Shown: positions 53,815 through 62,644 of the stretch, piece after piece
Layout: each line of letters starts with the position of its first letter
Position numbering within the stretch: position 1 is the stretch's first letter
Source of the DNA: Leptolyngbya sp. Cla-17
GTDB taxonomy: Bacteria > Cyanobacteriota > Cyanobacteriia > Leptolyngbyales > Leptolyngbyaceae
Reading direction: 5' to 3'
Assembly (NCBI RefSeq): GCF_016807185.1
Contig: NZ_JAEVYN010000001.1
Span: 744,001 to 808,000 of the forward strand
Length of the DNA stretch: 64,000 bases
Notes under the pieces: model-generated
The model's input: only the letters and a program-made list of their open reading frames with translations
What the model was told of the DNA's origin: nothing
Database searches by the model: none
Made by a program: the position numbers and the translations under genes

Positions 53815-54771
53815 ATGGCAAACGAGGGGCACCTTGCAATAGTTAAACAGGGAGTGGAAGCGTGGAACGAGTGGTCGCAAGACAATCCAAAAATCACCCC
53901 TAATCTTGAAGGAGCCAATCTTAAATCAACGAATTTGAGAGAAATCAACCTCTACAAAGCCGATCTGCGCGAGGTCAGTTTTAGTCAGGGCGATCTCAGC
54001 ATGGCAAACCTAGAGGGAGCCAATCTGGGGATTGCCGTGTTGGAAAGAGCAACACTTTATACAGCCGTTTTGTATAAAGCCAACCTGCGGGAAGCCAATC
54101 TCTACAAAGCCGATCTCAGAGAAGCCGATCTCAGCCAAGTGGATCTCAGCATGGCAAATCTACGGGAGGCAAATCTATGTACAGCCTTACTAGAAGGGGC
54201 AACGCTTTACACCGCAATTTTGCACAAAGCTAATTTATGGGAAGCCAGTCTCTATAAAGCTGACCTACGCGAAGCAGACTTCAGCATGTCAAATTTGCGC
54301 GAGGCGAATCTTAGTTTGGCTAACCTGGGTATGGCAAATCTTTGCATGGCGAACTTGGTCGGAGCCGCCCTGTATGCTGCTAATTTGTGCGGAGCCAACC
54401 TAAATTTGGCAAACCTCTGTATGGCTAATCTTTTGGGGGCAAGTTTGCATCGGGCAACGTTAGTCAGCGCCACCCTGATTGGAGCGAACCTCTACAAAGC
54501 CAGTTTAGTGGAGGCAAATCTCCGGAAAGCCGATCTCCGAGAAGCCACGTTAAGTTTGGCAAATTTGACTGATGCAAATCTCCATTCGGCAAATCTCAGT
54601 CGGGCAAACCTCCGAGATATTAATTTGCAAGGCGCTAATTTAAGCTTAGCCAATTTGTCAGAGGCAAACCTGCACCGCGCTAATTTAAAGGGAGCGAAGT
54701 TAGAGAGTGCTAATTTGACTGGAGCGTGTTTGAGAGAAGCGATTTTACCCGATGGAACAGTGCATGATTGA
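53815..54771 (+). CDS. Pentapeptide-repeat protein
   Basis: From ATG 53815, with GAGGGG 8 nt upstream, the 318-aa protein is nearly all A(N/D)Lxx repeats (for example ANLEGANL, ADLREADLSQ, ANLCMANLLGA) from residue 35 to the end. It should form a right-handed beta-helix of about 14 coils. The N-terminal 30 residues (LAIVKQGVEAWNEWSQDNP) are a helix common at the start of cyanobacterial members. The function is unknown, as for most of this family. Confidence 0.93.
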   Translation: MANEGHLAIVKQGVEAWNEWSQDNPKITPNLEGANLKSTNLREINLYKADLREVSFSQGDLSMANLEGANLGIAVLERATLYTAVLYKANLREANLYKADLREADLSQVDLSMANLREANLCTALLEGATLYTAILHKANLWEASLYKADLREADFSMSNLREANLSLANLGMANLCMANLVGAALYAANLCGANLNLANLCMANLLGASLHRATLVSATLIGANLYKASLVEANLRKADLREATLSLANLTDANLHSANLSRANLRDINLQGANLSLANLSEANLHRANLKGAKLESANLTGACLREAILPDGTVHD

Positions 54772-54777
54772 GGAAGG

Positions 54778-54869
54778 GGAGTGCGGGGTACAGAGTGCGA
54801 AGTGCGGAGAAGTTTTGAGTTTTGACTTGCGAACCCCGAACTCTGAACCCCAAAAACCGAACCCCGAAC
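54778..54869. repeat. Degenerate GGGTTCGG-type intergenic repeat, copy A
   Basis: This low-complexity block has GTGCGAAGTGCGGAGAAGTTTTGAG-like and CGAACCCCGAAC units. The same block appears in inverted orientation at 58017-58125. It lies between convergent genes. It resembles the short tandem repeats scattered in filamentous cyanobacteria. Confidence 0.7.
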
Positions 54870-54873
54870 TGGC

Positions 54874-56694
54874 TTACGTTTCTAGCATTTGTAGGTGGTA
54901 AAGGCTGGCGTAGAGTCCGTTTTGGGCGAGGAGTTCGTCGTGGCTACCCACCTCAACGAGTTGCCCACGTTTGAGAACCAGAATGCGATCGCACTTGCGA
55001 ATGGTACTGAGGCGGTGAGCGATGATAATTGCCGTTCGCCCTTTTAACAATCTTTCTAATGCTTCTTGCACCAAAGACTCTGTGCCCACATCTAGGCTGG
55101 CGGTCGCTTCGTCTAGCACCAAAATTTTGGGATCGCGAATGGCAGCCCGGGCAAATGCCAGCAGTTGTTTTTGCCCTGCGGATAGGTTTGTACCCCGTTC
55201 CCGCAGTGGCGTATCGTATCCCTGGGGAAGCTGTTCGATCAAGCGATCGACATTGGTATTTTGCGCCGCTTCCTGAATAGCTTGAAAAGAGTAGGTTTCA
55301 CCCAGTGTAATGTTGCTTTTCACATCACCAGCAAAGATAAATCCATCTTGCAAAATTACGCCCATATGACGACGTAGCTCTGTTTGAGGCAACTCACGCA
55401 CATCAATTCCATCAATCAAAATCTTGCCTTCAGTTGCTTCATAAAGGCGGGTCAGCAAGCGAATAATGGAGCTTTTCCCGGCACCTGTAGGACCCACTAA
55501 TGCCACTTTCTCACCGGGATGAATCGTGAAATCGAGGTCTTTTAGAACAGGGTCCTCTGGCTTGTAGCCAAACCACACATGATCAAACTGAATCTTGCCT
55601 GTTTCGCTATCGGGATGGGCATATAACGTTTTAGGGTTGGTAACGTCACGAATCTCGATCGGTTCGCTCATGATGTCATTGACCCGTTCGATCGCCGTTA
55701 GCCCTGCTTGAATCGCCGTGAATTTTTCAGCAAACTGACGCAATGGATCAAACAACCGTTGGGCATACAAAACAAATGCCGACAGAGTGCCCAACTTCAA
55801 TTGGTCATCCATAATCAGCAAACTGCCGACCCAAAGCACCGCAGCGATCGCCACCAGCGAAATCCATTCCAGCGTTGCCGAAATCGCCGAATCGTGAAAA
55901 ATTGTCTTATCAACTTCTTTGATATACCGCAGGTTTATCTGGCGAAAGAGTTGGGCGTTGAATCCTTCGCGGCGAAATAGCTGCACCACTCCAATACCCA
56001 CAATATTTTCTTGCAGCATGGAGTTAAGCGCAGAGATTTCTTCACGGGCGCGATAGTTGGCTTTGCGAAACTGCTGCTGAAAATAAATAATCAATGCCGT
56101 TACTGGAATCAGCATTACTACTAACAGAAATGCTAATTGCCACTGCAACAAAAACATCAGAACAGCAATCACCAGAATAGAAAACAGATCGCCAATAATG
56201 CCGATCGCCCCTGTAGAAAACACATCCCCCAATGACTCCACATCACTCGTCAATCGGGTAATCAGCCGCCCGACAGGAGTGCGGTCAAAAAAGCGCATTG
56301 CCAGCGACGTGACATGCAGAAACAAATCAGTCCGAATATTTGCTGTAATGCCTTGCCCAACCTGTTGCACTAAATAGCCCTGCCACGCATCCAAAATCGC
56401 GCGTGCCACCAACGTCGCTAACAGTAACCCTGTCAAAATATTGATGCCCGTTGTCAGCGGCACTGTTTGCAAAAACTTCAGCCAGGTCGGCTCCTGCCGA
56501 ACCAGTGAAATGGCATCTCCTACTAAAATCGGCTGAATCGCTCCGGCAATAGATGCAGGCACAAGCAGCACCAGCGAAAACACGAGCGTGCGGCTATTTT
56601 GTAAGCCGTAAGGAATCAGGCTCTTCAAAAGTCGCCAATCAGTTTCCCGTTTCGCGCGATAGGTAGAATCCTTAGGTTGAATTGGAGCAGTCAT
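54874..56694 (-). CDS. ABC exporter half-transporter (MsbA/multidrug type)
   Basis: This 606-aa protein fuses six transmembrane helices (residues about 30-330) to an ATPase domain with Walker A VGPTGAGKSSII, Q-loop, signature LSAGQKQLLAFARA, Walker B ILVLDEATAS and switch His IIAHRLST. The RLITRLTSDVESLGD intracellular loop is typical of lipid or drug exporters. It probably acts as a homodimer. The substrate is unknown. Confidence 0.95.
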   Translation of the reverse strand: MTAPIQPKDSTYRAKRETDWRLLKSLIPYGLQNSRTLVFSLVLLVPASIAGAIQPILVGDAISLVRQEPTWLKFLQTVPLTTGINILTGLLLATLVARAILDAWQGYLVQQVGQGITANIRTDLFLHVTSLAMRFFDRTPVGRLITRLTSDVESLGDVFSTGAIGIIGDLFSILVIAVLMFLLQWQLAFLLVVMLIPVTALIIYFQQQFRKANYRAREEISALNSMLQENIVGIGVVQLFRREGFNAQLFRQINLRYIKEVDKTIFHDSAISATLEWISLVAIAAVLWVGSLLIMDDQLKLGTLSAFVLYAQRLFDPLRQFAEKFTAIQAGLTAIERVNDIMSEPIEIRDVTNPKTLYAHPDSETGKIQFDHVWFGYKPEDPVLKDLDFTIHPGEKVALVGPTGAGKSSIIRLLTRLYEATEGKILIDGIDVRELPQTELRRHMGVILQDGFIFAGDVKSNITLGETYSFQAIQEAAQNTNVDRLIEQLPQGYDTPLRERGTNLSAGQKQLLAFARAAIRDPKILVLDEATASLDVGTESLVQEALERLLKGRTAIIIAHRLSTIRKCDRILVLKRGQLVEVGSHDELLAQNGLYASLYHLQMLET

Positions 56695-57091
56695 TATGCA
56701 AGCCAGCAGGATGATGTGGAGAAATTTCTTTCCTACTGTAACCCTTTGGAAGAATTAGAAGGGGCAACTGACCGTTTCTACTTCTCCCAACATTGACAGG
56801 TGTTTACTTCCGGGCTGGACATCACTGATTGCAAAGGCTGCCGAACCAGACTCAAGACTGCTTGAGGCTCAGGTGGCTTCCCAACCACGCCAGATTTCAT
56901 CGTTTAGCCCTATTTCATTAGGACGCATTCTTCTCGTATCCTTGTGTCAATTCGCAAGTTTTTTAAGAATGCACTGAGCATCTTTGTTAACCCGGCATCC
57001 ATTCCGCTTTTGCACAGCTCAGTTAGCTCATGCAAATTCAGCCATTTCGTCGCAACGAAGGGCACACTAGAAAAGAGATTTACTTCCTGTA
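56695..57091. other. Intergenic region between the ABC exporter and moxR
   Basis: About 400 bp between divergent genes. Short frames here overlap moxR out of frame and do not look real. No RNA or repeat was seen. Confidence 0.4.
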
Positions 57092-58015
57092 ATGAGCGGA
57101 GATGGCATGAGAGATCGGATCGAGCGATTAACCGAAAACCTGGGTCAAGCGATTGTTGGAAAATCCGATGCAATTCGGTTAGTGCTAGTCGCGCTGCTGT
57201 CTGGCGGTCATACATTGCTAGAAGACGTTCCTGGAGTGGGTAAAACGCTGTTAGCAAAATCCCTTGCCCGCTCGATTGATGGGAAGTTTCAGCGCATTCA
57301 ATGTACTCCTGACTTGCTACCTACAGACATCACTGGAACTAACATTTGGAATCCTCGGACAGGCGAGTTTGAGTTTTTGCCGGGTCCGGTATTTGCCAAT
57401 GTGGTGCTTGCCGATGAAATCAACCGAGCCACTCCTCGCACCCAGTCGGCGTTATTGGAGGTGATGGAAGAGCAACAGGTTACTGTGGATGGTAACTCGC
57501 GCTTGGTTCCCGCCCCATTCTTTGTCATTGCGACCCAAAACCCGGTGGAATATCAGGGCACTTTTCCGTTACCTGAAGCGCAAATGGATCGGTTCGCCCT
57601 GTCGTTGTCGTTGGGCTATCCCTCGGAGACAGAAGAACTGCAAATGCTAGAGCGGCTTCAGCTAGGAACTGCTTCAAAAGATTTACAGCCCTGCATTTCA
57701 CTGGATGAGGTGAAAGAACTGCAACGATTGAGTGCCCAAGTGAAGGTGGAAGCTTCTTTGCAGCAATACATTTTGAACTTGGTACGGGCAACCCGTGAAG
57801 ATGAGGAGATTACTTTAGGGGTTAGTCCAAGAGGCACGATTACTCTACAACGAGCGGCTCAGGCATTCGCTTTTTTGGACGATCGCGAATATGCCATTCC
57901 CGATGATGTCAAATATCTGGCTCCTCATGTGCTGGCGCATCGGATGATTCCAGCGGGAGGACGCAGAGCGAGGGCGATCGTCGATCGCCTGCTGAACTCT
58001 GTAGCAATTCCTTAG
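57092..58015 (+). CDS. MoxR-family AAA+ ATPase
   Basis: This 307-aa chaperone-type ATPase has Walker A EDVPGVGKTLLAKSLA, Walker B NVVLADEINRATPRTQSALLEVMEE, sensor 1 FFVIATQNPVEYQGTFPLPEAQMDRF and sensor 2 GVSPRGTITLQRAAQ. MoxR proteins often work with a DUF58/VWA partner gene, but none follows here. ATG 57104 is a possible shorter start. It converges on the GHL10 gene across a repeat block. Confidence 0.95.
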   Translation: MSGDGMRDRIERLTENLGQAIVGKSDAIRLVLVALLSGGHTLLEDVPGVGKTLLAKSLARSIDGKFQRIQCTPDLLPTDITGTNIWNPRTGEFEFLPGPVFANVVLADEINRATPRTQSALLEVMEEQQVTVDGNSRLVPAPFFVIATQNPVEYQGTFPLPEAQMDRFALSLSLGYPSETEELQMLERLQLGTASKDLQPCISLDEVKELQRLSAQVKVEASLQQYILNLVRATREDEEITLGVSPRGTITLQRAAQAFAFLDDREYAIPDDVKYLAPHVLAHRMIPAGGRRARAIVDRLLNSVAIP

Positions 58016-58016
58016 C

Positions 58017-58125
58017 AGGTTTTAGGTTTTGGGGTTTTGGGGTTCGGGGGTTCGGGGTTCGGAGTTCACAGTTCAAAAACCACAACTCAAAACTCAAAAC
58101 TTCTCCGTACTCTGCACTTCGCACT
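58017..58125. repeat. Degenerate GGGTTCGG-type intergenic repeat, copy B
   Basis: Tandem GGGGTTTTGGGG and GGGTTCGGGG units are followed by CTCAAAACTTCTCCG. This is related, in inverted orientation, to the block at 54778-54869. It fills the gap between the 3' ends of moxR and the GHL10 gene. Confidence 0.7.
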
Positions 58126-58126
58126 C

Positions 58127-60109
58127 TTAGGTCATTGCAATAACTACGGCGGCACTCTCTACTGCAAGCCTGTTAACGGCACTGAGAGCATAAGTTCCGG
58201 GTGGGGCGATCGCTTCTTTCACTGCGGCAGGCAAAATCTGTTTGAGTATCCATTGGTCGCCAGTTTTTTGATAGAGCGTCCACGATCGCACGTCTGAGGT
58301 CGCAGGATTCCAGGTGAGTTTGCCAGCAGCAGCTTTGAGTCCGGTGGGTAAGGCAGGAGATGCGGCGGTCAGCCAAGGTATGGTGGGGACAAGGGCGGGA
58401 GTTCGGTAGGTGGCTGTGCGGAAGCGATCGCCCACGCCTTGGCGATTTCGGGTAATGGCATCCATGCTGAAAAAGATATTACCTAATACAAGTTTTGGCG
58501 TTAGCTGCCGAGTGAGTTCAATTTGGCGTTCAATTTCTGCCAGTTCCCAGGCTTTGCCATCCAGTTGTGCCAAATTATTGCCGGGGTAGAGGTGCCGCTG
58601 CTTGGGGTTGTTCTCTGCCCACCAGTTCAACAGCACCGGGTAGCTTTGATTGGGCGCATCAATTCGCCAATAGAGCTGAGGCGATAAATAATCAATCCAG
58701 CCCTGCTGCAACCACTTGAGCGCATCGGCATAAAGCTGTTCGTAAGCATCTAATCCCCGAATGGATGGCGGTTGTCCCGGACGATAAATGCCAAAGGGAC
58801 TAATGCCAAATTTGACAGTAGGCTTGACGGCCCGAATGCCAGTTGCCAATCGCTGGATTAACCGATTTACATTGTCTCTGCGCCAATCTGCTAGGGCTAA
58901 GGTGCCCCCTACTCGACGATAGGCTTGATAGGTTTTGTCATCGGGAAAGGTTTGCCCTGCAATCGGATAGGGATAAAAATAATCATCCAGGTGAATGCCA
59001 TCCACGTCATAGCGCTTCACCACATCTAAAATGACGTTGTAGGTGCGGTCTTGCACCACCTTAGCGCCTGGGTCCATCCAAAGTTGGTTGCCCCAAACAT
59101 ACACTACCTCTGGGTTAGTCACGGCAAGATGGGGAGCCGCATTGACGTGCTGAGAGGTGCGGGCACGATAGGGATTGAACCAAGCATGGAGTTCGATGTT
59201 GCGTTGATGGCACTGGGCGATCGCAAATTCCAACGGGTCATACATGGGATTTGGCGCTTTGCCTTGGGTTCCGGTTAACCAATGGCTCCAAGGTTCCAAG
59301 GGCGATCGATAGAGGGCATCACCCTCTGGACGAATCTGAAGAATTAAGGCGTTAAAATTCATTGCCTGGAGGCGATCGACGAGGGCAATGAATTCGGCTT
59401 GCTGCTGTTGTGGGGTCAGCCCCGACTGAGATGGAAAATCCTTGTTCCAGACGGAAGTGACCCAGGCAGCCCGAAACTCGCGGGGATGGCTAACCCGCAC
59501 CGTTTGACCAGGCTGCCAGCGCACAATCGCATTGGAAGCGATCGCGGGAGCCTGTTGCATTGCCACCAAACATTGATAAACAAAAGCTGCCATTTCAGCG
59601 CGAGTGGTGGGTTGAGTCGGGCGCAACCGCCGCAGAGACGGATAGTTCACCACAATGCTATTCACCGTTGCCGTAGCGATCGCGTTGGTAGCATAGCCAG
59701 GAATTTGGGCTGCATCTTCATATAACTCCGTCAGTGGCACTGAAATAGTTGTCGATAGCTTTAAACCACCGATCAACGCCGCTAAAGTCTGCGATCGGGC
59801 AATGGGTTCGGTTGGGCGAAACAGTTGTCCGGGATATCCACTCATAAACCCCGTTTCATAGGCCCAACGAATGGCACCCGCCGCCCAGTAGTTTGCTGGC
59901 ACATCTTTAAAGGGGCTGTAGGGACGAATCGGCGATCGCGGAAAAGCCGTTTGCAACACGATCGCGAACTCTGCCCGACTGACCGCTTGCTCTGGTCGAA
60001 AGCTGCCATCTGGGAAGCCTCGCACAATTCCCCGCTGCGCCAACGCTTGCACAAACGATCGCGCCCAGTGCGTTTGAATATCTGGAAATTGTGCTGAAAA
60101 CGAAGTCAT
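58127..60109 (-). CDS. SLH-domain surface protein with GHL10/DUF187 glycoside-hydrolase-like domain
   Basis: From ATG 60109 (MTSFSAQFPDIQTHW) the protein is 660 aa; an upstream ATG at 60178 is less likely. Three S-layer homology repeats fill residues 1-190 (HWARSFVQALAQRGIVRGFPDG, YWAAGAIRWAYETGFMSGYPG, ATVNSIVVNY). A TIM-barrel GHL10 domain follows (FRAAWVTSVWNKDFP, ALILQIRPEGDALY, LHAWFNPYRAR, DGIHLDDYFYPYP, WIDYLSPQLYWR). A fibronectin-like C-terminal domain ends it. It is probably wall-attached and acts on polysaccharide. No classic signal peptide is obvious. Confidence 0.92.
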   Translation of the reverse strand: MTSFSAQFPDIQTHWARSFVQALAQRGIVRGFPDGSFRPEQAVSRAEFAIVLQTAFPRSPIRPYSPFKDVPANYWAAGAIRWAYETGFMSGYPGQLFRPTEPIARSQTLAALIGGLKLSTTISVPLTELYEDAAQIPGYATNAIATATVNSIVVNYPSLRRLRPTQPTTRAEMAAFVYQCLVAMQQAPAIASNAIVRWQPGQTVRVSHPREFRAAWVTSVWNKDFPSQSGLTPQQQQAEFIALVDRLQAMNFNALILQIRPEGDALYRSPLEPWSHWLTGTQGKAPNPMYDPLEFAIAQCHQRNIELHAWFNPYRARTSQHVNAAPHLAVTNPEVVYVWGNQLWMDPGAKVVQDRTYNVILDVVKRYDVDGIHLDDYFYPYPIAGQTFPDDKTYQAYRRVGGTLALADWRRDNVNRLIQRLATGIRAVKPTVKFGISPFGIYRPGQPPSIRGLDAYEQLYADALKWLQQGWIDYLSPQLYWRIDAPNQSYPVLLNWWAENNPKQRHLYPGNNLAQLDGKAWELAEIERQIELTRQLTPKLVLGNIFFSMDAITRNRQGVGDRFRTATYRTPALVPTIPWLTAASPALPTGLKAAAGKLTWNPATSDVRSWTLYQKTGDQWILKQILPAAVKEAIAPPGTYALSAVNRLAVESAAVVIAMT

Positions 60110-60259
60110 GCAGCAAACACCCACATTGATTTTTGGAGACAAAAATATTAAACCCTCATTTCTGAGTCTTGCAGACAAGATTCAAAGGGCGGCAGATTAC
60201 ATGCCACTTGCCCCTAGTGACTTTTTACCCATGAAAAGCGGAACACATCAAACGCGCTC

Positions 60260-60355
60260 TATAGCGTTTCCGGCTCCTGTGAGGTACAAACTAAAGGCTC
60301 AAACCCTTGCTCTCTATTATTCTGCCCGTACCTCATCCGACAGAAAACCGCTATA
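60260..60355. mobile_element. MITE, copy 2 (92-bp core plus TA duplication)
   Basis: The core 60262-60353, flanked by TA, is identical to the reverse complement of 53519-53610. It lies in the spacer between the divergent GHL10 and HDO-like genes and does not interrupt a gene. Identity of the two copies implies recent movement. Confidence 0.9.
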
Positions 60356-60480
60356 ATGTCGTAAGGAGCAAGTACCTCAAACTACTTCTTTAGATTGAGC
60401 GATCTCCCTCTTGAGTAGATGGATTTTGACGGGGAAATTAATCAAGATGTAAGGGAAAATACAAAACCGTAGAGAAATAC

Positions 60481-61611
60481 ATGCAGGGCAGCTTAGTTAC
60501 ACTTTTGAAAACAGAGCGAGTCATTCCCGAGCCTCTGGAAGCTCAACTAAGAAACGACTCCTACTATAAAGCCGAACAAGCATTTAGCAAACTGATTGAA
60601 GCTGAAGACTTGGACAGAAACCTCCAGAGTTATTCCTCAGCAGTCAATACCTTTGAAACTGCCCTGTCTTCTGCTCTAACAGCCGCTTACACTCATGGCG
60701 AAGGTACGGAGGTAGACCACCGCTTTATTCAGCGCATTTTGTATCGCATCAATCGTCTCAATCTTTTTTGGTATGACGATTTGCGGAATTATGCCAATGA
60801 GCGATCGCCCTATCTACACAAAATTCGCGACCAGATCGAAACAGTTTGGCAGCAGTGGGAACTCGACAATTTTGACATTGAAGCTTATAAAAGATTGGAT
60901 GTAAAACAAGCACTTTTAGATCGCTTCGCGGCTGATCTCGAACCGCCTCTGTCGTCGGATGCCCACTACATGCGGGAGCAAATGTCTTTGGAGGGCTATC
61001 GGTATTTGCTGGCGATCGCCTCCTTTGATGGGTTGATCGAAGCGAGTCGTCTCTCTCGTATTTTGGGCGGTGCTGCAAACGAAGTTCAAGCCACCCTAAC
61101 CAAAGTGTTGCTGGAAGAATACGGTAATGGTCGTCTTTCTCGCAAGCACTCTACATTCTTTGCCCAAATGCTAAGCGAGCTGGGACTCAGCACCCAACCA
61201 GAAGCATACTTCGACTTGGTGCCCTGGGAAGTGCTGGCAAGCATCAATCACAACTTCTTACTCACCGAATGTAAGCGCTATTTTCTGCGCTACAACGGCG
61301 GTTTGGCTTACTTTGAGGTCGCGGGTCCTGCGGCTTACCGCACCTATCTTGCGGCAGCCCAACGGCTCCAACTCTCAGATGCGGCGATGGGCTATTGGGA
61401 TTTGCATGTGAAAGAAGACGAGCGACATGGGCGGTGGATGGTGCAGAACGTGACGCTACCTTTGACCGAGATGTATGCGGCTGAAGCGTGGCAAATGATC
61501 TTGGGTTACGACCAGGAAAAACTGATGGGCGATCGCGCCAGTGAAGCGGTTGTCCGAGTCATTCGCCAAGGTGAATATACTCAACCTTTACCCGTCATCT
61601 CAATCAAATAG
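60481..61611 (+). CDS. Haem-oxygenase-like di-iron oxidase (HDO) family protein
   Basis: This 376-aa, mostly helical protein has residues about 165-365 matching the 'iron-containing redox enzyme' family: MREQMSLEGYRYLLAIA, HSTFFAQMLSELGLS, and the ligand helix DLHVKEDERHGRWMVQNVTLPL. HDO enzymes include fatty-acid decarboxylase UndA and N-oxygenases; the reaction here is unknown. The N-terminal roughly 150 residues are a helical region I do not recognise. A methyltransferase gene follows 82 bp later on the same strand, suggesting a joint pathway. Confidence 0.82.
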   Translation: MQGSLVTLLKTERVIPEPLEAQLRNDSYYKAEQAFSKLIEAEDLDRNLQSYSSAVNTFETALSSALTAAYTHGEGTEVDHRFIQRILYRINRLNLFWYDDLRNYANERSPYLHKIRDQIETVWQQWELDNFDIEAYKRLDVKQALLDRFAADLEPPLSSDAHYMREQMSLEGYRYLLAIASFDGLIEASRLSRILGGAANEVQATLTKVLLEEYGNGRLSRKHSTFFAQMLSELGLSTQPEAYFDLVPWEVLASINHNFLLTECKRYFLRYNGGLAYFEVAGPAAYRTYLAAAQRLQLSDAAMGYWDLHVKEDERHGRWMVQNVTLPLTEMYAAEAWQMILGYDQEKLMGDRASEAVVRVIRQGEYTQPLPVISIK

Positions 61612-61693
61612 CCGAATGAATCAATGGGTTGGGCAATTTGTCCACCCTTAATTTTTCTTTTTAACACACTCTATAAAAAGTGAGGGTATTACC

Positions 61694-62437
61694 TTGACTG
61701 GAATTTTGTTGCGATCGCACTCCACAAAGAAATCGGTTTCTGAAAAAGAAGTATTCTTCTGTCCCGAAGAATCCCATTTCTATTCCCATTGTTTAGAGCG
61801 ACTCGTTTTTAATCACTGTGATGATACTGACACAATTGTGGAGTTTGGTTGTGGGGATGGTACTCCTGTCATTAATTCTTTAGTCAGAACCGATTTTGTG
61901 GGCAAAGTTCATGGATATGACCTGAATCCTTCAGCCTGTAAAGTGGCTCAGTCCCGAATTGAAGATTATGGCTTAGATCATCAGTATTTCATTCACAACG
62001 GGTCATTTTTTGAGACTCCTAGACCAACAGCTCAGTATTTAATTGCCAATCCTCCTTATTTACCCGCACCTGACAAGGATATTTATATGCCCTTGTTATA
62101 TGGAGGCTTCGATGGTGCCACCATTACCAATTCGTTGCTAACGCTAGATTATCCCAATGTCATGGTGTTGGTGTCTGGCTATTCTAATCCGGTAGGGACG
62201 ATTGAGCATGGCTTAAGGCACGGCTATAGCGTTGAAGATTTTATGGTGACCCCGCTGCAATTTGGTTACTACAGTTCTGAGCCGAAAGTAAAGAACCACA
62301 TCGCAGAATTACGCAAAAACCGTCAGGCGTTCTATTTCGGCAGCACCTACTTTTTGGCAGGAGTGCTATTTAGAAAGCGTGAGTTGACCGGTGTAGATTT
62401 GTCGAGCGAACTGGTTCGAGTAGTAACTGCTTTATAA
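61694..62437 (+). CDS. SAM-dependent methyltransferase with NPPY motif
   Basis: This 247-aa protein starts from TTG 61694, preceded by GAGGG. Motif I is VEFGCGDGTPVIN, the acidic residue lies in VHGYDLNPSACK, and motif IV is IANPPYLP, typical of enzymes methylating planar amide or amino nitrogens (such as PrmC-like glutamine or adenine methyltransferases). The C-terminal part (LVSGYSNPVGTIEHGL, YFLAGVLFRK) is not family-typical. It probably works with the upstream HDO protein, whether on a small molecule or a protein. Confidence 0.82.
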   Translation: MTGILLRSHSTKKSVSEKEVFFCPEESHFYSHCLERLVFNHCDDTDTIVEFGCGDGTPVINSLVRTDFVGKVHGYDLNPSACKVAQSRIEDYGLDHQYFIHNGSFFETPRPTAQYLIANPPYLPAPDKDIYMPLLYGGFDGATITNSLLTLDYPNVMVLVSGYSNPVGTIEHGLRHGYSVEDFMVTPLQFGYYSSEPKVKNHIAELRKNRQAFYFGSTYFLAGVLFRKRELTGVDLSSELVRVVTAL

Positions 62438-62644
62438 GGGTAAATCTTACGCAACCAACTAATTGGGAGAAACAGGGTGTAGCTTTCTTTTTATACAGTT
62501 GACAAGTACAGATACTTTTATTGTTTAGCATTAATCTGAGTCCGTTTCCCTAACGCCACACAGACAATGACTCCCAACGCAAAACTCAGTGTTCCAAGTG
62601 TTAAAGGGTAGCAAAAGCGTTTAGGAATGAGCCATTGAAATTGC

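Noticed and set aside
53516..53839. Minus-strand frame ending in the same 25 residues as a plus-strand frame at 60108-60356
   Set aside because: The shared ending is just the MITE read in one frame at both sites; neither frame looks like a protein.
56910..57257. 115-codon minus-strand frame upstream of moxR
   Set aside because: It overlaps the moxR coding start antisense, and its composition fits a shadow frame.
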